Shown: positions 1 through 8,120, numbered from the stretch's first letter. The stretch is 20,201 nt of DNA from JAATGI01 sp036510675 (GCA_036510675.1 DATCDN010000066.1:1-20201); one strand, 5' to 3'. The notes: generated from the sequence alone by a model not told the origin. Numbers and translations: made by a program.

Positions 1-50
1 GAGCCATAACACATCGCCGCCAGCGTCAGCGCTGCCACCGCACCCCGCAT
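1..50 (-). CDS. N-terminus of an exported protein (partial, runs off the window)
   Basis: An ATG at 50 on the minus strand opens a frame of 16 codons that leaves the window at base 3. It reads MRGAVAALTLAAMCYG: one Arg followed by a hydrophobic stretch, which looks like the beginning of a Sec signal peptide. A strong Shine-Dalgarno (GGGAGGG) lies about seven bases upstream of the ATG, which supports the start. It follows the DedA gene on the same strand with an 84-base gap. Too little is present to name a family. Confidence 0.45.
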   Translation of the reverse strand, partial: MRGAVAALTLAAMCYG

Positions 51-134
51 CGGATACCCTCCCACTCGTCCCAAGCAACGAGGCTAGCTCCTAAACCAAT
101 GCCGCCCGTCGATCAAGTCTCGGGGCGACTCGGC

Positions 135-752
135 TCAGCCCTCCAGCGTCGGCAATTCCGGGGCGGCCGCCGCCGCCTTCGCCCGTGCCCGGCGGTGCCG
201 CATCCGATGGACGATGAAGACGGTCACCAGAATAACCGCGAACACCGCCAACATGACGAGGGTGAATTTATGCGCGTAATGGCCCAGCGCGCGGTCGGCG
301 GCGCGGCCCGAGAGATAGCCGGCGCCGACGAACACCACCGCCCAGATGCCGGCCGCGATCAGATTGAAGAACATGAAGCGCGGCCACGGCACGCCGCTGA
401 TGCCGATGGCGAACGAGGAGAAGTTGCGCACGCCATAGATGAAGCGGAAGGTCAGAATGAACCCGATATCATAGCGCCGCAGTAGGGTCAGGACCCGGTC
501 GATGCGCGCGCGCCAGTTGGGCCGCCGCCCCAGCAGCTTCAGCCCGAAGGTCCGGCCGATCCAGAAATAGCACTGGTCGCCGCAGAAACTGCCGAACCAG
601 GCCGCCCCCAGCAGCAAGGGCGCGCTCAACAGGCCCTGGGCGGCGGCGAAGCCGGCGAACAGAACGAACGATTCGCCCTCGACGAAGGTCCAGGCAAACG
701 TCACCAGATAGGGCCAAGGACCATGCCCTAGCAAAAAATGCTGCAAATGCAT
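135..752 (-). CDS. DedA family integral membrane protein
   Basis: A 205-residue polytopic inner-membrane protein of the DedA/SNARE-associated (VTT) family. Members are implicated in undecaprenyl-phosphate or phospholipid flipping and in membrane homeostasis. Visible marks are the acidic pair in FVEGESF (E25, E27) near the N-terminus, the family arginine motif FRFIYGVR at about 102-109, and hydrophobic segments at about 15-55, 95-120, 128-148 and 162-182. The C-terminus is a basic tail (RMRHRRARAKA) expected in the cytoplasm. Length is normal for the family. The ATG is preceded by GGAGGAG at about nine bases. It is transcribed away from the CoA-transferase gene. The exact substrate cannot be told from sequence. 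Confidence 0.85.
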   Translation of the reverse strand: MHLQHFLLGHGPWPYLVTFAWTFVEGESFVLFAGFAAAQGLLSAPLLLGAAWFGSFCGDQCYFWIGRTFGLKLLGRRPNWRARIDRVLTLLRRYDIGFILTFRFIYGVRNFSSFAIGISGVPWPRFMFFNLIAAGIWAVVFVGAGYLSGRAADRALGHYAHKFTLVMLAVFAVILVTVFIVHRMRHRRARAKAAAAAPELPTLEG

Positions 753-827
753 TGAAAACGGCTCCTCCCCCGGCGCGGGACTTTATCCGGCCCCCTCGGA
801 CCGGTCGAGCGGAGAAATGTTGCGGGC

Positions 828-855
828 TTGGCGGCGTGCCTCGGTCGTGTATTCT
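828..855 (+). promoter_or_regulatory. Candidate sigma-70 promoter of the CoA-transferase operon
   Basis: TTGGCG at 828-833 and TATTCT at 850-855 are separated by 16 bases. This would start transcription around 862 and leave a leader of about 40 bases before the ATG at 901. It lies in the divergent gap between the DedA gene and the CoA-transferase gene. The match is moderate and made by eye. Confidence 0.3.
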
Positions 856-900
856 GCCCGGCGACCCCGTCACCGCAACCGCAACCGCTGAAGTCCAACC

Positions 901-2076
901 ATGAGCCAGCTTCCTCTTTCGCGTTTCACCGTCATCGACCTGACCCGGGTGCGGGCCGGCCCGACCTGCGTGCGCCAACTGGCCGATTGGGGCGCCGACT
1001 GCATCAAGGTCGAGGCGACCGGCGGCGACGACGGGCTGGGCGGCGGGCGCGATTCCCCCGACTTTCAGAACCTGCACCGCAACAAGCGCGGCATCGCCGT
1101 CAATCTCAAATCGCCGGCCGGGATCGAGATTCTGAAGCGGCTGGTGCGGCACGCCGACGTGGTCGTGGAGAATTACCGCCCCGATGTGAAATATCGGCTT
1201 GGGGTCGATTACGAGACCCTGAAGGCGATTAATCCGCGCCTCGTCTATGCCAGCATCTCGGGCTTCGGCGAGACCGGCCCTTATCGCGACCGGCCCGGCT
1301 TCGACCAGATCGCCCAGGGCATGGGCGGGCTGATGTCGATCACCGGCCTGCCGGGGCAAGGCCCGGTGCGGGTCGGCATTCCGGTCGCCGACCTGACCGC
1401 CGGCATCTTCGCCGCGATGGGCATTCTGATCGCGCTGCTGGAGCGCGAGGTCTCCGGCGAGGGTCAATGGGTGCAATCATCGCTGCTGGCGGCGCAAACC
1501 GCGATGCTGGATTTCCAGGCGGCGCGCTGGCTGATCGGCGGCGAGGTGCCGGGCCAGGCCGGCAATAATCATCCGACCGGCATCCCGACCGGCGTGTTCA
1601 AGACGACGGACGGCGCCATCAACATCGCCAGCGCCGGCGGGCCGATCTATTTGCGACTGTGCGCGGCGCTGGGCGTGCCGGAACTCGGCACCGATCCGCG
1701 CTTCGCCACGGCGGCGGCGCGGCTGCAGAACCGCGACGAGCTCAACGGCTTGATCGAGGAAATCACGCTTACGCGGAAATCGGCGGAATGGATCGACTTG
1801 CTCAACGAAGCCAGCGTGCCGTCGGGCCCGATCAACCGCATGGATGAAGTATTCGCCGATCCCCAGGTCCAGCATCTGGGCATGGCGCGCGGCGTCGATT
1901 CGAAGACACGCGGGCATATGGAGATGGTCGGCCAGGCGGTGAGCCTCAGCCGCACGCCGTGGTCGGTGCGCCTCGCGACGCCCGAGCATGGCGAGCATAC
2001 CGACGAGATCATGCGGCACGCCGGCTATGACGGCGATGAGATCGCCGCGCTGCGTCGCGACGGCGTTATTTCTTAA
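901..2076 (+). CDS. Class III CoA-transferase (CaiB/BaiF family)
   Basis: A 391-residue cytoplasmic enzyme that moves CoA between a CoA-thioester donor and a carboxylic acid. The family signature NPRLVYASISGFGETGPY is at 112-128 and is followed by the Asp of PVADLTAG (D164), which corresponds to the aspartate that forms the acyl anhydride in formyl-CoA transferase-type enzymes. The N-terminus (VIDLTRVRAGP) and the GADCIKVE segment are also typical, and the length is normal (about 390-400). The crotonase-fold gene starts 15 bases downstream and is surely co-transcribed. The acid substrate is unknown. CaiB/BaiF members act on carnitine, succinate/glutarate, oxalate, mesaconate and others, so the family name is safe and the reaction is not. 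Confidence 0.9.
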   Translation: MSQLPLSRFTVIDLTRVRAGPTCVRQLADWGADCIKVEATGGDDGLGGGRDSPDFQNLHRNKRGIAVNLKSPAGIEILKRLVRHADVVVENYRPDVKYRLGVDYETLKAINPRLVYASISGFGETGPYRDRPGFDQIAQGMGGLMSITGLPGQGPVRVGIPVADLTAGIFAAMGILIALLEREVSGEGQWVQSSLLAAQTAMLDFQAARWLIGGEVPGQAGNNHPTGIPTGVFKTTDGAINIASAGGPIYLRLCAALGVPELGTDPRFATAAARLQNRDELNGLIEEITLTRKSAEWIDLLNEASVPSGPINRMDEVFADPQVQHLGMARGVDSKTRGHMEMVGQAVSLSRTPWSVRLATPEHGEHTDEIMRHAGYDGDEIAALRRDGVIS

Positions 2077-2091
2077 ATCAGGAGCCTTATC

Positions 2092-2889
2092 ATGAAATCT
2101 CCCACGGAAAAGATCATCGCCGAAAAAGACGGCGCGATCGGCTGGATGACCTTCAACAATCCGGCGCGGCGCAACGCGCTGTCGGTCGACATGTGGGAAG
2201 GCATTCCCGTGGTGCTGGAACAGTTCGAGCAGGACCCCGAGATCCGCGTCATCGTGCTGCGCGGCACGCTCGAGGCCAAGGCATTCATCTCCGGCGCCGA
2301 TATCTCCGAATTCGAGAAGCGCCGCGCCAGCAACACGGATGCCGCCGGCTACAACGAGACCTCGGCGCGCGCCTTCGGCGCGGTCGAGCATTGCAAGAAG
2401 CCGACCATCGCCATGATCCAGGGCTATTGCCTGGGCGGCGGCCTCGCCTTCGCCATCATGTGCGATTTGCGCCTCGCCGGCGAGAATTCGCGCTTTTCCA
2501 TCCCGGCGGCGAAGCTCGGCCTCGGCTACGGCTGGAGCGGCGTCAAGAAGCTGACCGATCTGGTCGGCCCGGCCCATGCCAAGGAAATCTTCCTCACCGC
2601 GCGCCAGTTCACCACCGCCGAGGCGCTGGGCATGGGGCTGGTCAATCGCGTGCTGCCGGACGGCGAGCTCGACGCCTATGTGCGCTCCTATTGCGGCATG
2701 ATCGCGGAGAACGCGCCCCTCACCATCGCGGCGATCCGCGCCGCCTCGGCCGAGATCGGCCGCGCCGAGGGCGCGATCGATACCAAGCGGCTCGACGCGC
2801 TGGTCGCCGCCTGCTTCGACAGCACCGATTATAAGGAAGGCCGCAACGCCTTCCTGGAAAAGCGCAAGCCGCAATTCCAGGGACGGTAA
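2092..2889 (+). CDS. Crotonase-fold protein (enoyl-CoA hydratase/isomerase family)
   Basis: A 265-residue single-domain crotonase-superfamily protein. The first oxyanion-hole segment is AKAFISGADISEF (62-74) and the second is GYCLGGGLAFAIMCD (111-125). The segment VGPAHAKEIFLTARQF and the AEALGMGLVNRV block are standard. The residues that line up with the two catalytic glutamates of mitochondrial enoyl-CoA hydratase (E144, E164 in rat) are A119 and A139, so ordinary hydration is doubtful. It more likely performs another crotonase reaction such as isomerisation, thioester hydrolysis or C-C bond chemistry on an acyl-CoA. AGGAG stands seven bases before the ATG. It lies 15 bases after the CoA-transferase gene and three bases before the parD-like gene, so all three are probably on one mRNA. 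Confidence 0.88.
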   Translation: MKSPTEKIIAEKDGAIGWMTFNNPARRNALSVDMWEGIPVVLEQFEQDPEIRVIVLRGTLEAKAFISGADISEFEKRRASNTDAAGYNETSARAFGAVEHCKKPTIAMIQGYCLGGGLAFAIMCDLRLAGENSRFSIPAAKLGLGYGWSGVKKLTDLVGPAHAKEIFLTARQFTTAEALGMGLVNRVLPDGELDAYVRSYCGMIAENAPLTIAAIRAASAEIGRAEGAIDTKRLDALVAACFDSTDYKEGRNAFLEKRKPQFQGR

Positions 2890-2892
2890 GGG

Positions 2893-3168
2893 ATGGCCGC
2901 GTCGAGCAAACGCACTGTGAACCTGCCAAGCGAGCAGGCGCGGTACATTGATCGGCTCGTCGCATCAGGCCGATACGCTTCGGCAAGCGACGTTGTGCGC
3001 GCCGGCCTCACGGCTTTGTCCGAACAGGATGAAGCCGTGGAGCGCTGGCTTCGCGATGAGGTCGTGCCGGTTTACGATGCGATGCGAGCGGACCCGTCGC
3101 GGGCCATTCCCGCCGAACAGGTTTTTTCCGAATTGCGGCGCCATTCGGATTCTATACGGGGGGCGTGA
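2893..3168 (+). CDS. parD: ParD-type ribbon-helix-helix antitoxin, no toxin beside it
   Basis: A 91-residue protein whose N-terminal part (RTVNLPSEQARYIDRLVASG, then SASDVVRAGL) is the ribbon-helix-helix DNA-binding fold of ParD antitoxins. The second half is the charged toxin-binding tail. Length and ending are normal for ParD, so it looks intact. It starts only three bases after the crotonase stop codon, which suggests translational coupling. ParD normally neutralises ParE, a gyrase poison encoded directly downstream with overlap. Here no reading frame in 3169-3279 encodes a ParE-like protein and the next gene is an oxidoreductase. It is therefore an orphan antitoxin, either a leftover of a decayed pair or a stand-alone regulator. 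Confidence 0.8.
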   Translation: MAASSKRTVNLPSEQARYIDRLVASGRYASASDVVRAGLTALSEQDEAVERWLRDEVVPVYDAMRADPSRAIPAEQVFSELRRHSDSIRGA

Positions 3169-3279
3169 TCTTCGGCGAATGTTCGTCCCGAAGTGATTAC
3201 GGGGGCGACCGGCCACTCCCCCACTTGACGGGAGCGCGCGCGCCCGCGACGCTTCGCCCCACGACGAGGGGAGGCCGCG
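3169..3279. other. Short gap between parD and the MDR gene
   Basis: This is 111 bases where a parE toxin gene would be expected. No frame gives a toxin. One frame reads GRDLRRMFVPK and then stops at 3196. It faintly resembles the RDLRRI segment of ParE but is too short to call. A strong Shine-Dalgarno (GGGGAGG, about 3269-3275) at the end serves the next gene. Confidence 0.5.
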
Positions 3280-4293
3280 ATGAGGGTCATGGAGATGCGC
3301 GAGGGCTGGGGCCTCGACTACATAGTGCCCGGCACCCGCCCCGATCCTGGCCCGCCCGGCCCCGGCGAGGTGCTGATCCGGTTCGAGGCGGCGTCGCTCA
3401 ACTATCGCGACCTGGTGATGGCACAGCACGGCTATGGCCGCATGGGGGCGCTGCCGTTCATTCCGCTGTCGGACGGCGCCGGGCGCGTGGTGGCGATCGG
3501 CGCGCGCGTCTCGCGCGTCGCGGTCGGCGATCTGGTGTGCCCGATCTTCCTCCAGGGCTGGATCAGTGGGGCGCTACGCGAATCCTATCGCGGCGGCACG
3601 ATGGGCGGCGACATCGACGGCGTGGTGCGCGACTTCGGCATTTTCCCCGAGGCGGGACTGGTGACGGTGCCGCGCGGCTGGACCGCGCTGCAGGCCGCCA
3701 CCCTGCCCTGCGCCGCGGTCACCGCCTGGAACGCCGTCATGTGCAACGGCACCAAGCCCGGCGACGTGATGGTGACGCAAGGCACCGGCGGCGTCGCGCT
3801 GTTCGCGCTGCAATTCGCCAAGCTGGCGGGCGCGACGGTGATCATCACCTCGTCGAGCGACGAGAAGCTCGCGCGCGCGAAGGCTATGGGCGCCGATATC
3901 GGCATTAACTACAACACGCATCCCGAATGGGCGCGCATCATACGTGAGCGGATCGGCCGTGGCGCCGACCTGGTGATCGAGGTCGGCGGCGCCGCCACCT
4001 TGGATCAATCCTTGCGCGCGGTGCGGACCAGCGGGACTATCGCCATGATCGGCGTGGTCGGCGGCGGCACGGCGACCCTGGAACTCGGCCGGGTCGTGAC
4101 CCAGGCGATCCGCCTCGTCGCCGCGACCTGCGGCAGCCGCGAGATGTTCGAGGACATGGTCCGCGCCATCGACACGCATGGCATCAAGCCGGCGATCGAC
4201 GATCGGGTCTATGCCTTCACCGAGGTCACCGACGCGCTGCGCGCCCTGCAACAGGGCAAGCATTTCGGCAAAATCTGTTTGGAGAATCGATGA
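3280..4293 (+). CDS. Zinc-free MDR-superfamily NAD(P)-dependent alcohol dehydrogenase / quinone oxidoreductase
   Basis: A 337-residue medium-chain dehydrogenase/reductase. The N-terminal GroES-like domain covers about 1-130 and the Rossmann domain follows, with the nucleotide-binding turn TQGTGGVALFA at 166-176 and SSSDEKLARAKAMGAD after it. Where zinc alcohol dehydrogenases carry GHE, this protein has LSDGAG (63-68). The four-cysteine structural zinc site is also absent, so it belongs to the non-zinc MDR branch despite the usual database label of zinc-type ADH. It probably uses NADP(H) or NAD(H) on a carbonyl, alcohol or enone. The Shine-Dalgarno is strong with five-base spacing. It may belong to the upstream acyl-CoA operon (111-base gap) and is followed by a palindromic repeat that probably ends the transcript. 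Confidence 0.85.
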   Translation: MRVMEMREGWGLDYIVPGTRPDPGPPGPGEVLIRFEAASLNYRDLVMAQHGYGRMGALPFIPLSDGAGRVVAIGARVSRVAVGDLVCPIFLQGWISGALRESYRGGTMGGDIDGVVRDFGIFPEAGLVTVPRGWTALQAATLPCAAVTAWNAVMCNGTKPGDVMVTQGTGGVALFALQFAKLAGATVIITSSSDEKLARAKAMGADIGINYNTHPEWARIIRERIGRGADLVIEVGGAATLDQSLRAVRTSGTIAMIGVVGGGTATLELGRVVTQAIRLVAATCGSREMFEDMVRAIDTHGIKPAIDDRVYAFTEVTDALRALQQGKHFGKICLENR

Positions 4294-4308
4294 GCGCGGC
4301 AACCATCT

Positions 4309-4448
4309 TGCGTCCCTCGACTGCTCGCGCGGCTGACGCCGCACTCCGCGCTCGGGATGAGGAGACGTTCTTTGTGCCGCGTAAAATTATTCCTCATCCT
4401 GAGCACGCAGCCCCGATAACACCGGGGCTCGTCGTCGAAGGACGCACG
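4309..4448. repeat. Dispersed palindromic intergenic repeat, copy 1
   Basis: Two long imperfect inverted arms occupy 4309-4362 and 4391-4448. The outer ends are TGCGTCCCTCGACTGCTCG and its counterpart GTCGTCGAAGGACGCACGA. The inner ends are CTCGGGATGAGGA and TCCTCATCCTGAGCA. The same design recurs at 10384-10524 and, truncated, at 8034-8120 and 7654-7685. The element fills the gap between the MDR gene and the cyclase gene and could fold into a long hairpin in RNA. Such elements are frequent between genes in Alphaproteobacteria. Confidence 0.85.
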
Positions 4449-4480
4449 ATGCAAGTGCAGCGCCGAACGGCCGTCGCCCG

Positions 4481-7400
4481 ATGAGCGAGCTGCGCGACTG
4501 GCTGAAGGCCAATAAGCTCGACCAAGTGGCCGACGCGCTCGAAGCCGCCGACATCGATCTCGACATCCTGCCGGAGCTGAGCGAGGCCGATCTGGAAACG
4601 CTCGGCCTGTCGCTCGGCAATCGCCGCCGCCTGCTCAAAGCCATCGCCGAGATCGGCACCGAAGCGCCCGCGCCGGCCGCCCCCGCGGAACCGGCGGGCG
4701 AGGCCGAGCGGCGCCAAGTCACGGTAATGTTCTGCGACCTGGTCGGCTCGACCGCGCTGTCGGGCGCCATCGACCCCGAGCATCTGGGCGTGCTGATCCG
4801 GCGTTACCAGAACGCGGCGGCCGGCGCGATCGGCCGCTACGGCGGCTTCGTCGCCAAGTTCATGGGCGACGGCGTGCTGGCCTATTTCGGCTTTCCGCGC
4901 GCCCATGAGGATGCCGCCGAGCGCGCGGTGCACGCCGCGCGCGCCATCGTCGCCGAGGTCGCGGGCATCCGGCGGCCCGACGGCCAGGCGCTGCAAACGC
5001 GCATCGGCATCGCGACCGGCTTGGTGGTGATCGGCGAGATCATCGGCGCCGGCGCATCGCAGGAGCGAACCATCGTCGGCGAGACGCCCAATCTGGCGGC
5101 GCGGCTCCAGGCGCTGGCCGTGCCCGACGAGATCATCGTCGCCGACGCGACCCAGCATCTGCTGGGCGGCCTGTTCGAGCTGCAGGCGACCGGGCCGCAC
5201 GACCTCAAAGGCATCGCGGCGCCGGTCACGGCATGGCGCGTCGTCGGCGAGTCCGCGGCCGAAAGCCGGTTCGCCGCGATCCACCAGGCGGACCTGCCGC
5301 TGATCGGGCGCGGGCACGAAATGGGGATGGTGCTGGACCGCTGGCGCCTCGCGCGCCAGGGCGAAGGCCAGATCGTGACGGTGATCGGCGAGGCCGGCAT
5401 CGGCAAGTCGCGCCTCGTCGATGCGCTGCGCGCGCAGCTCGTGGACGAGCCGCACGCGCGCATCCATTTTCAGTGCTCGCCCTATCACAGCGACAGCGCG
5501 CTCTATCCGGTGATTCAGTGCGTGGCGCGCACCGCGCGGTTCGATGCGGGCGATGGGCCCGAGGCGAAGCGCGACAAGCTGGCGGCGCTGTTTCCCGCCG
5601 CCGACCTGCCGCTGGCGTTGGAACTGATGTCCCTGCCGACAGCACCGTCTTCGCTGACCCCGGCGCAGCGCAAGGCGGCGACCGTCGAGATGCTGGTCGA
5701 GATGATCGTGCGCCGGGGCGATGGCGGGCCGGTGCTGCTGATCCTCGAGGATGCGCATTGGATCGACGCCACCACGCTGGAATTGATGACGCGGCTGATC
5801 GACCGGATCGCCTCGGCGCGGCTGTTGGCGGTGGCCACCGGCCGCACCGAATTCGCGCCGCCGTGGCAGACGCGGCCGCATGCGACGCTGTTGATGCTGG
5901 GCCGGCTCGGCCGCGCCGATTGCGCGCGGCTGGTGGCCGATGTCGCGGCGGCGCACGGCCTTTCGGTGGAAACGATCGCCGCCATCGTCGCCAAGACCGA
6001 CGGGGTGCCGCTGTTCGCCGAGGAACTGACCAAGAGCGTGATCGAACAGGCCGGGCAGGATGGCGCCGCCGTCCCGGCGACGCTGAAGGATTCGCTGATG
6101 GCGCGGCTCGACCGGCTGGGCGAGGCGCGCGACGTGGCGCAACTCGCGGCGGTGCTCGGCCGGCAATTCTCGTTCGCCCTCCTCGACGCGGTCGCGCCCC
6201 AGGACAGCGCGCTGGAAACCGCGCTCGCCAATCTAGTCGCGGCGGGCATCGTCTTTCCCGAAGGGCGCGGCATCGATCGGAGTTTCAGCTTCAAGCACGC
6301 GCTGGTGCGCGACGCCGCCTATGAAAGCCTGTTGCTGACGCGGCGGCGCGAATTGCACGCGCGCATCGCCCGCGCGCTCGATTCGGGCTTCCCCGACACC
6401 GTCGCCAACGAGCCGGAATTGCTGGCCTATCATTTCGGCGAGGCCGGACTGGCGCCCGAGGCATGCGACTATCGCGCGCGCGCCGGCGACCGCGCGGTCG
6501 CCCGCTCCGCCTATCACGAGGCGATCGCGAATTTCACCGCCGGGCTCAAGGCGGCGGAGGGGTTGGCGGACCCGGCCGAGCGGATGCGCCGCCAGCTCGA
6601 TTTCCTGTTGAAAATCGGCGCCGCGCAAACCGTGGTGCGCGGCCTGCAAAGCGACGAGGCGGAAGACGCCTATCGCCGCGCGGCCGAGATCGGCGAGCGC
6701 CTGGACGACGGCAAGGCCTTGTACCGGGCCAAATGGGGCTTGTGGCTCAACGCCAATTTCCGGGGCAAGACCGCGCAGGCACGGGACCGGGCGGGTGAGC
6801 TGATCGCGCTGGCGGAACGCTCGGGCGATAGCGACGAATTGCTGGAGGCGCGGCATTGCCGCTGGTCCACGGGCTTCATCAGCGGCGATGTCGCGGGCGC
6901 GCTCGCCGACAGCACCATCGGCGCGAACAGCTATGACATGGCGCGACACCGCCATCTGGGTCCGGCATTCGGCGGCCACGATGTCGGCGTCTGCGCCAAT
7001 GTCGTGCACGGCATGGCATATCAGTTGTCGGGCGAGCCGGATCAAGCGAAGGAGAGCGTGGCGCGCGGTCTGGCCATCGGCGAGGCCCTCGACCATCCCA
7101 ACAGTATCGGCCATGCGCTGATGAACGGCATGATCGCCTTCCAACTGGTCGGCAATCGCGATGCCACCTTGGCTGCCGCCCGGCGCGCTTCCACCTTGGC
7201 GGAAAAATACGGCCTGTTGCCGTTGCGCGGATCGAGCGCGCTGCTGACGGCGTGGGTGGACGCGGTGGGGCCGGGCATCGCCGATGCCGCGCGAATCGTC
7301 GATGCCGAAATCGGCAAGGCGACCGCGTTCGGCGCGCTGCCGCGCTATTTCTGGGGATTGGCGGCGGAGATCATGCATGAAGCGGGGCGTCCGGCGGACG

Positions 7401-7624
7401 GCATTGCCTATATCGATAGCGCCATCGCAACCATCGACGAGCCCGGCATCGGCTTCTATGTGCCGGAGATCTATCGCTGGCGCGGCCTATGCCTCCTCGC
7501 GCTCGACCGCGACAACAAGGACGAGGCAAGGCGCGCCTTCACCACCGCCCAGGAAATCGCCGAGCGGCAAGGCGCCCTGATCTTCCTACACCGCGCCGAA
7601 TCGGCCCTCGCGGAGCTCGGTTGA
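4481..7624 (+). CDS. SAM domain - class III adenylate/guanylate cyclase - AAA ATPase - TPR signalling protein
   Basis: A 1047-residue multidomain protein, probably cytoplasmic because no membrane segment is seen. Residues 1-58 form a SAM domain (LRDWLKANKLDQVADAL, LGNRRRLLKAI). Residues 77-250 form a class III nucleotide cyclase domain with the two metal aspartates in FCDLVGST (D86) and KFMGDGV (D130), the purine-side Lys K126, and N204/R208 in PNLAARL, so it looks catalytically complete. From about 273 there is a STAND/AAA_16-like ATPase with Walker A GEAGIGKS (303-310) and Walker B VLLILED (418-424). From about 660 to the end there are helical TPR-like repeats. The product could be cAMP or cGMP; K126 favours adenine. 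The start has no strong Shine-Dalgarno and follows directly on a repeat. Many homologues share the cyclase-ATPase-TPR core. Confidence 0.9.
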   Translation: MSELRDWLKANKLDQVADALEAADIDLDILPELSEADLETLGLSLGNRRRLLKAIAEIGTEAPAPAAPAEPAGEAERRQVTVMFCDLVGSTALSGAIDPEHLGVLIRRYQNAAAGAIGRYGGFVAKFMGDGVLAYFGFPRAHEDAAERAVHAARAIVAEVAGIRRPDGQALQTRIGIATGLVVIGEIIGAGASQERTIVGETPNLAARLQALAVPDEIIVADATQHLLGGLFELQATGPHDLKGIAAPVTAWRVVGESAAESRFAAIHQADLPLIGRGHEMGMVLDRWRLARQGEGQIVTVIGEAGIGKSRLVDALRAQLVDEPHARIHFQCSPYHSDSALYPVIQCVARTARFDAGDGPEAKRDKLAALFPAADLPLALELMSLPTAPSSLTPAQRKAATVEMLVEMIVRRGDGGPVLLILEDAHWIDATTLELMTRLIDRIASARLLAVATGRTEFAPPWQTRPHATLLMLGRLGRADCARLVADVAAAHGLSVETIAAIVAKTDGVPLFAEELTKSVIEQAGQDGAAVPATLKDSLMARLDRLGEARDVAQLAAVLGRQFSFALLDAVAPQDSALETALANLVAAGIVFPEGRGIDRSFSFKHALVRDAAYESLLLTRRRELHARIARALDSGFPDTVANEPELLAYHFGEAGLAPEACDYRARAGDRAVARSAYHEAIANFTAGLKAAEGLADPAERMRRQLDFLLKIGAAQTVVRGLQSDEAEDAYRRAAEIGERLDDGKALYRAKWGLWLNANFRGKTAQARDRAGELIALAERSGDSDELLEARHCRWSTGFISGDVAGALADSTIGANSYDMARHRHLGPAFGGHDVGVCANVVHGMAYQLSGEPDQAKESVARGLAIGEALDHPNSIGHALMNGMIAFQLVGNRDATLAAARRASTLAEKYGLLPLRGSSALLTAWVDAVGPGIADAARIVDAEIGKATAFGALPRYFWGLAAEIMHEAGRPADGIAYIDSAIATIDEPGIGFYVPEIYRWRGLCLLALDRDNKDEARRAFTTAQEIAERQGALIFLHRAESALAELG

Positions 7625-7831
7625 AGGTCGGTTGATACCTGTTTGATACAAGAGCGGCCGCAGGCCGCGTCTCGAAGCACGCACCATTGCGCGATGGTGG
7701 CGGAAAAAGACATGAACCGCCAAGACGGATTCGCGGTCGCGCTCCCCGGCTTTCGTGTTTTATCCCGTGTGATTGTGTAGAGTTGGCAAGTATTGCGGCG
7801 GGTTTGGCGCATCTGGCGCGGCGGGGATACC
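7625..7831. other. Gene-free stretch with repeat fragments
   Basis: No convincing gene is present. 7654-7668 is a small perfect hairpin (GCGGCC, loop GCA, GGCCGC). It is followed by CGTCTCGAAGCACGCACC, which resembles the outer arm of the dispersed palindromic repeat and is therefore a probable half copy. CACCAT and ATGGTG at 7682-7699 form a six-base inverted repeat. At about 7717-7733, GAACCGCCAAGACGG is one copy of a short motif seen again at 11671, 11828 and 14134-14150. No clear terminator follows the cyclase gene. Confidence 0.55.
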
Positions 7832-8022
7832 ATGCGGCTTAGCTTACACGCGAACGCTTGGCGTTCGCTGTCGGTTGCGGAATTGGCCCGCGATCTTGGC
7901 GTTACGCGGACGACGGTGCGGCGCAGGAAGGCGCGCCGTCATGTCACCGATGGTTCGCACACACGGCACCATCTCGAGCAAAGTACGACCGCGAGCGAGG
8001 AGGCCCTGATCCGCGAACTGCG
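7832..8022 (+). pseudogene. 5' remnant of an IS481-like transposase
   Basis: A frame starting MRLSLHANAW contains a helix-turn-helix (SLSVAELARDLGVTRTTVRRR). It then reads VTDGSHTRHHLEQSTTASE and EALIRELR, which resembles the N-terminal DNA-binding part of IS481-family transposases, where a typical start is LHANA and a linker such as D-SHTPH-L-TTLT precedes the catalytic core. Homology stops at about 8022, where the sequence passes into a palindromic repeat. The frame continues to 8125 only as translated repeat. No DDE catalytic domain and no terminal inverted repeats are seen, so it is a dead fragment. Family placement is from memory of motifs; a different HTH protein is possible. Confidence 0.45.
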
Positions 8023-8033
8023 ATGTTCGGCCC

Positions 8034-8120
8034 AGCTCAGGATGAGGCACCGTGGGTACAGGGCATTAAATCTCTCTCCTCATCCCGAGCGCGCGCGGAG
8101 CGCGCTGTCGGGGCACGCAC
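8034..8120. repeat. Dispersed palindromic intergenic repeat, truncated copy
   Basis: AGCTCAGGATGAGG at 8034-8047 pairs with TCCTCATCCCGAGC at 8077-8090. The right arm continues through GCGCGCGGAGCGCGCTGTCG to GGCACGCACG as in the full copies at 4309 and 10384. The left outer arm is missing, apparently where it abuts the transposase remnant. It ends 24 bases before the ABC permease start. Confidence 0.75.

Noticed and set aside
3165..3196. Possible ParE start (GRDLRRMFVPK)
   Set aside because: Only eleven residues before a stop, no start codon or Shine-Dalgarno of its own, and likeness limited to five or six residues.
4394..6166. A 590-codon open frame on the minus strand opposite the cyclase gene
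   Set aside because: Composition is His/Arg/Gln-rich with no recognisable motif and it lies fully opposite a convincing gene.
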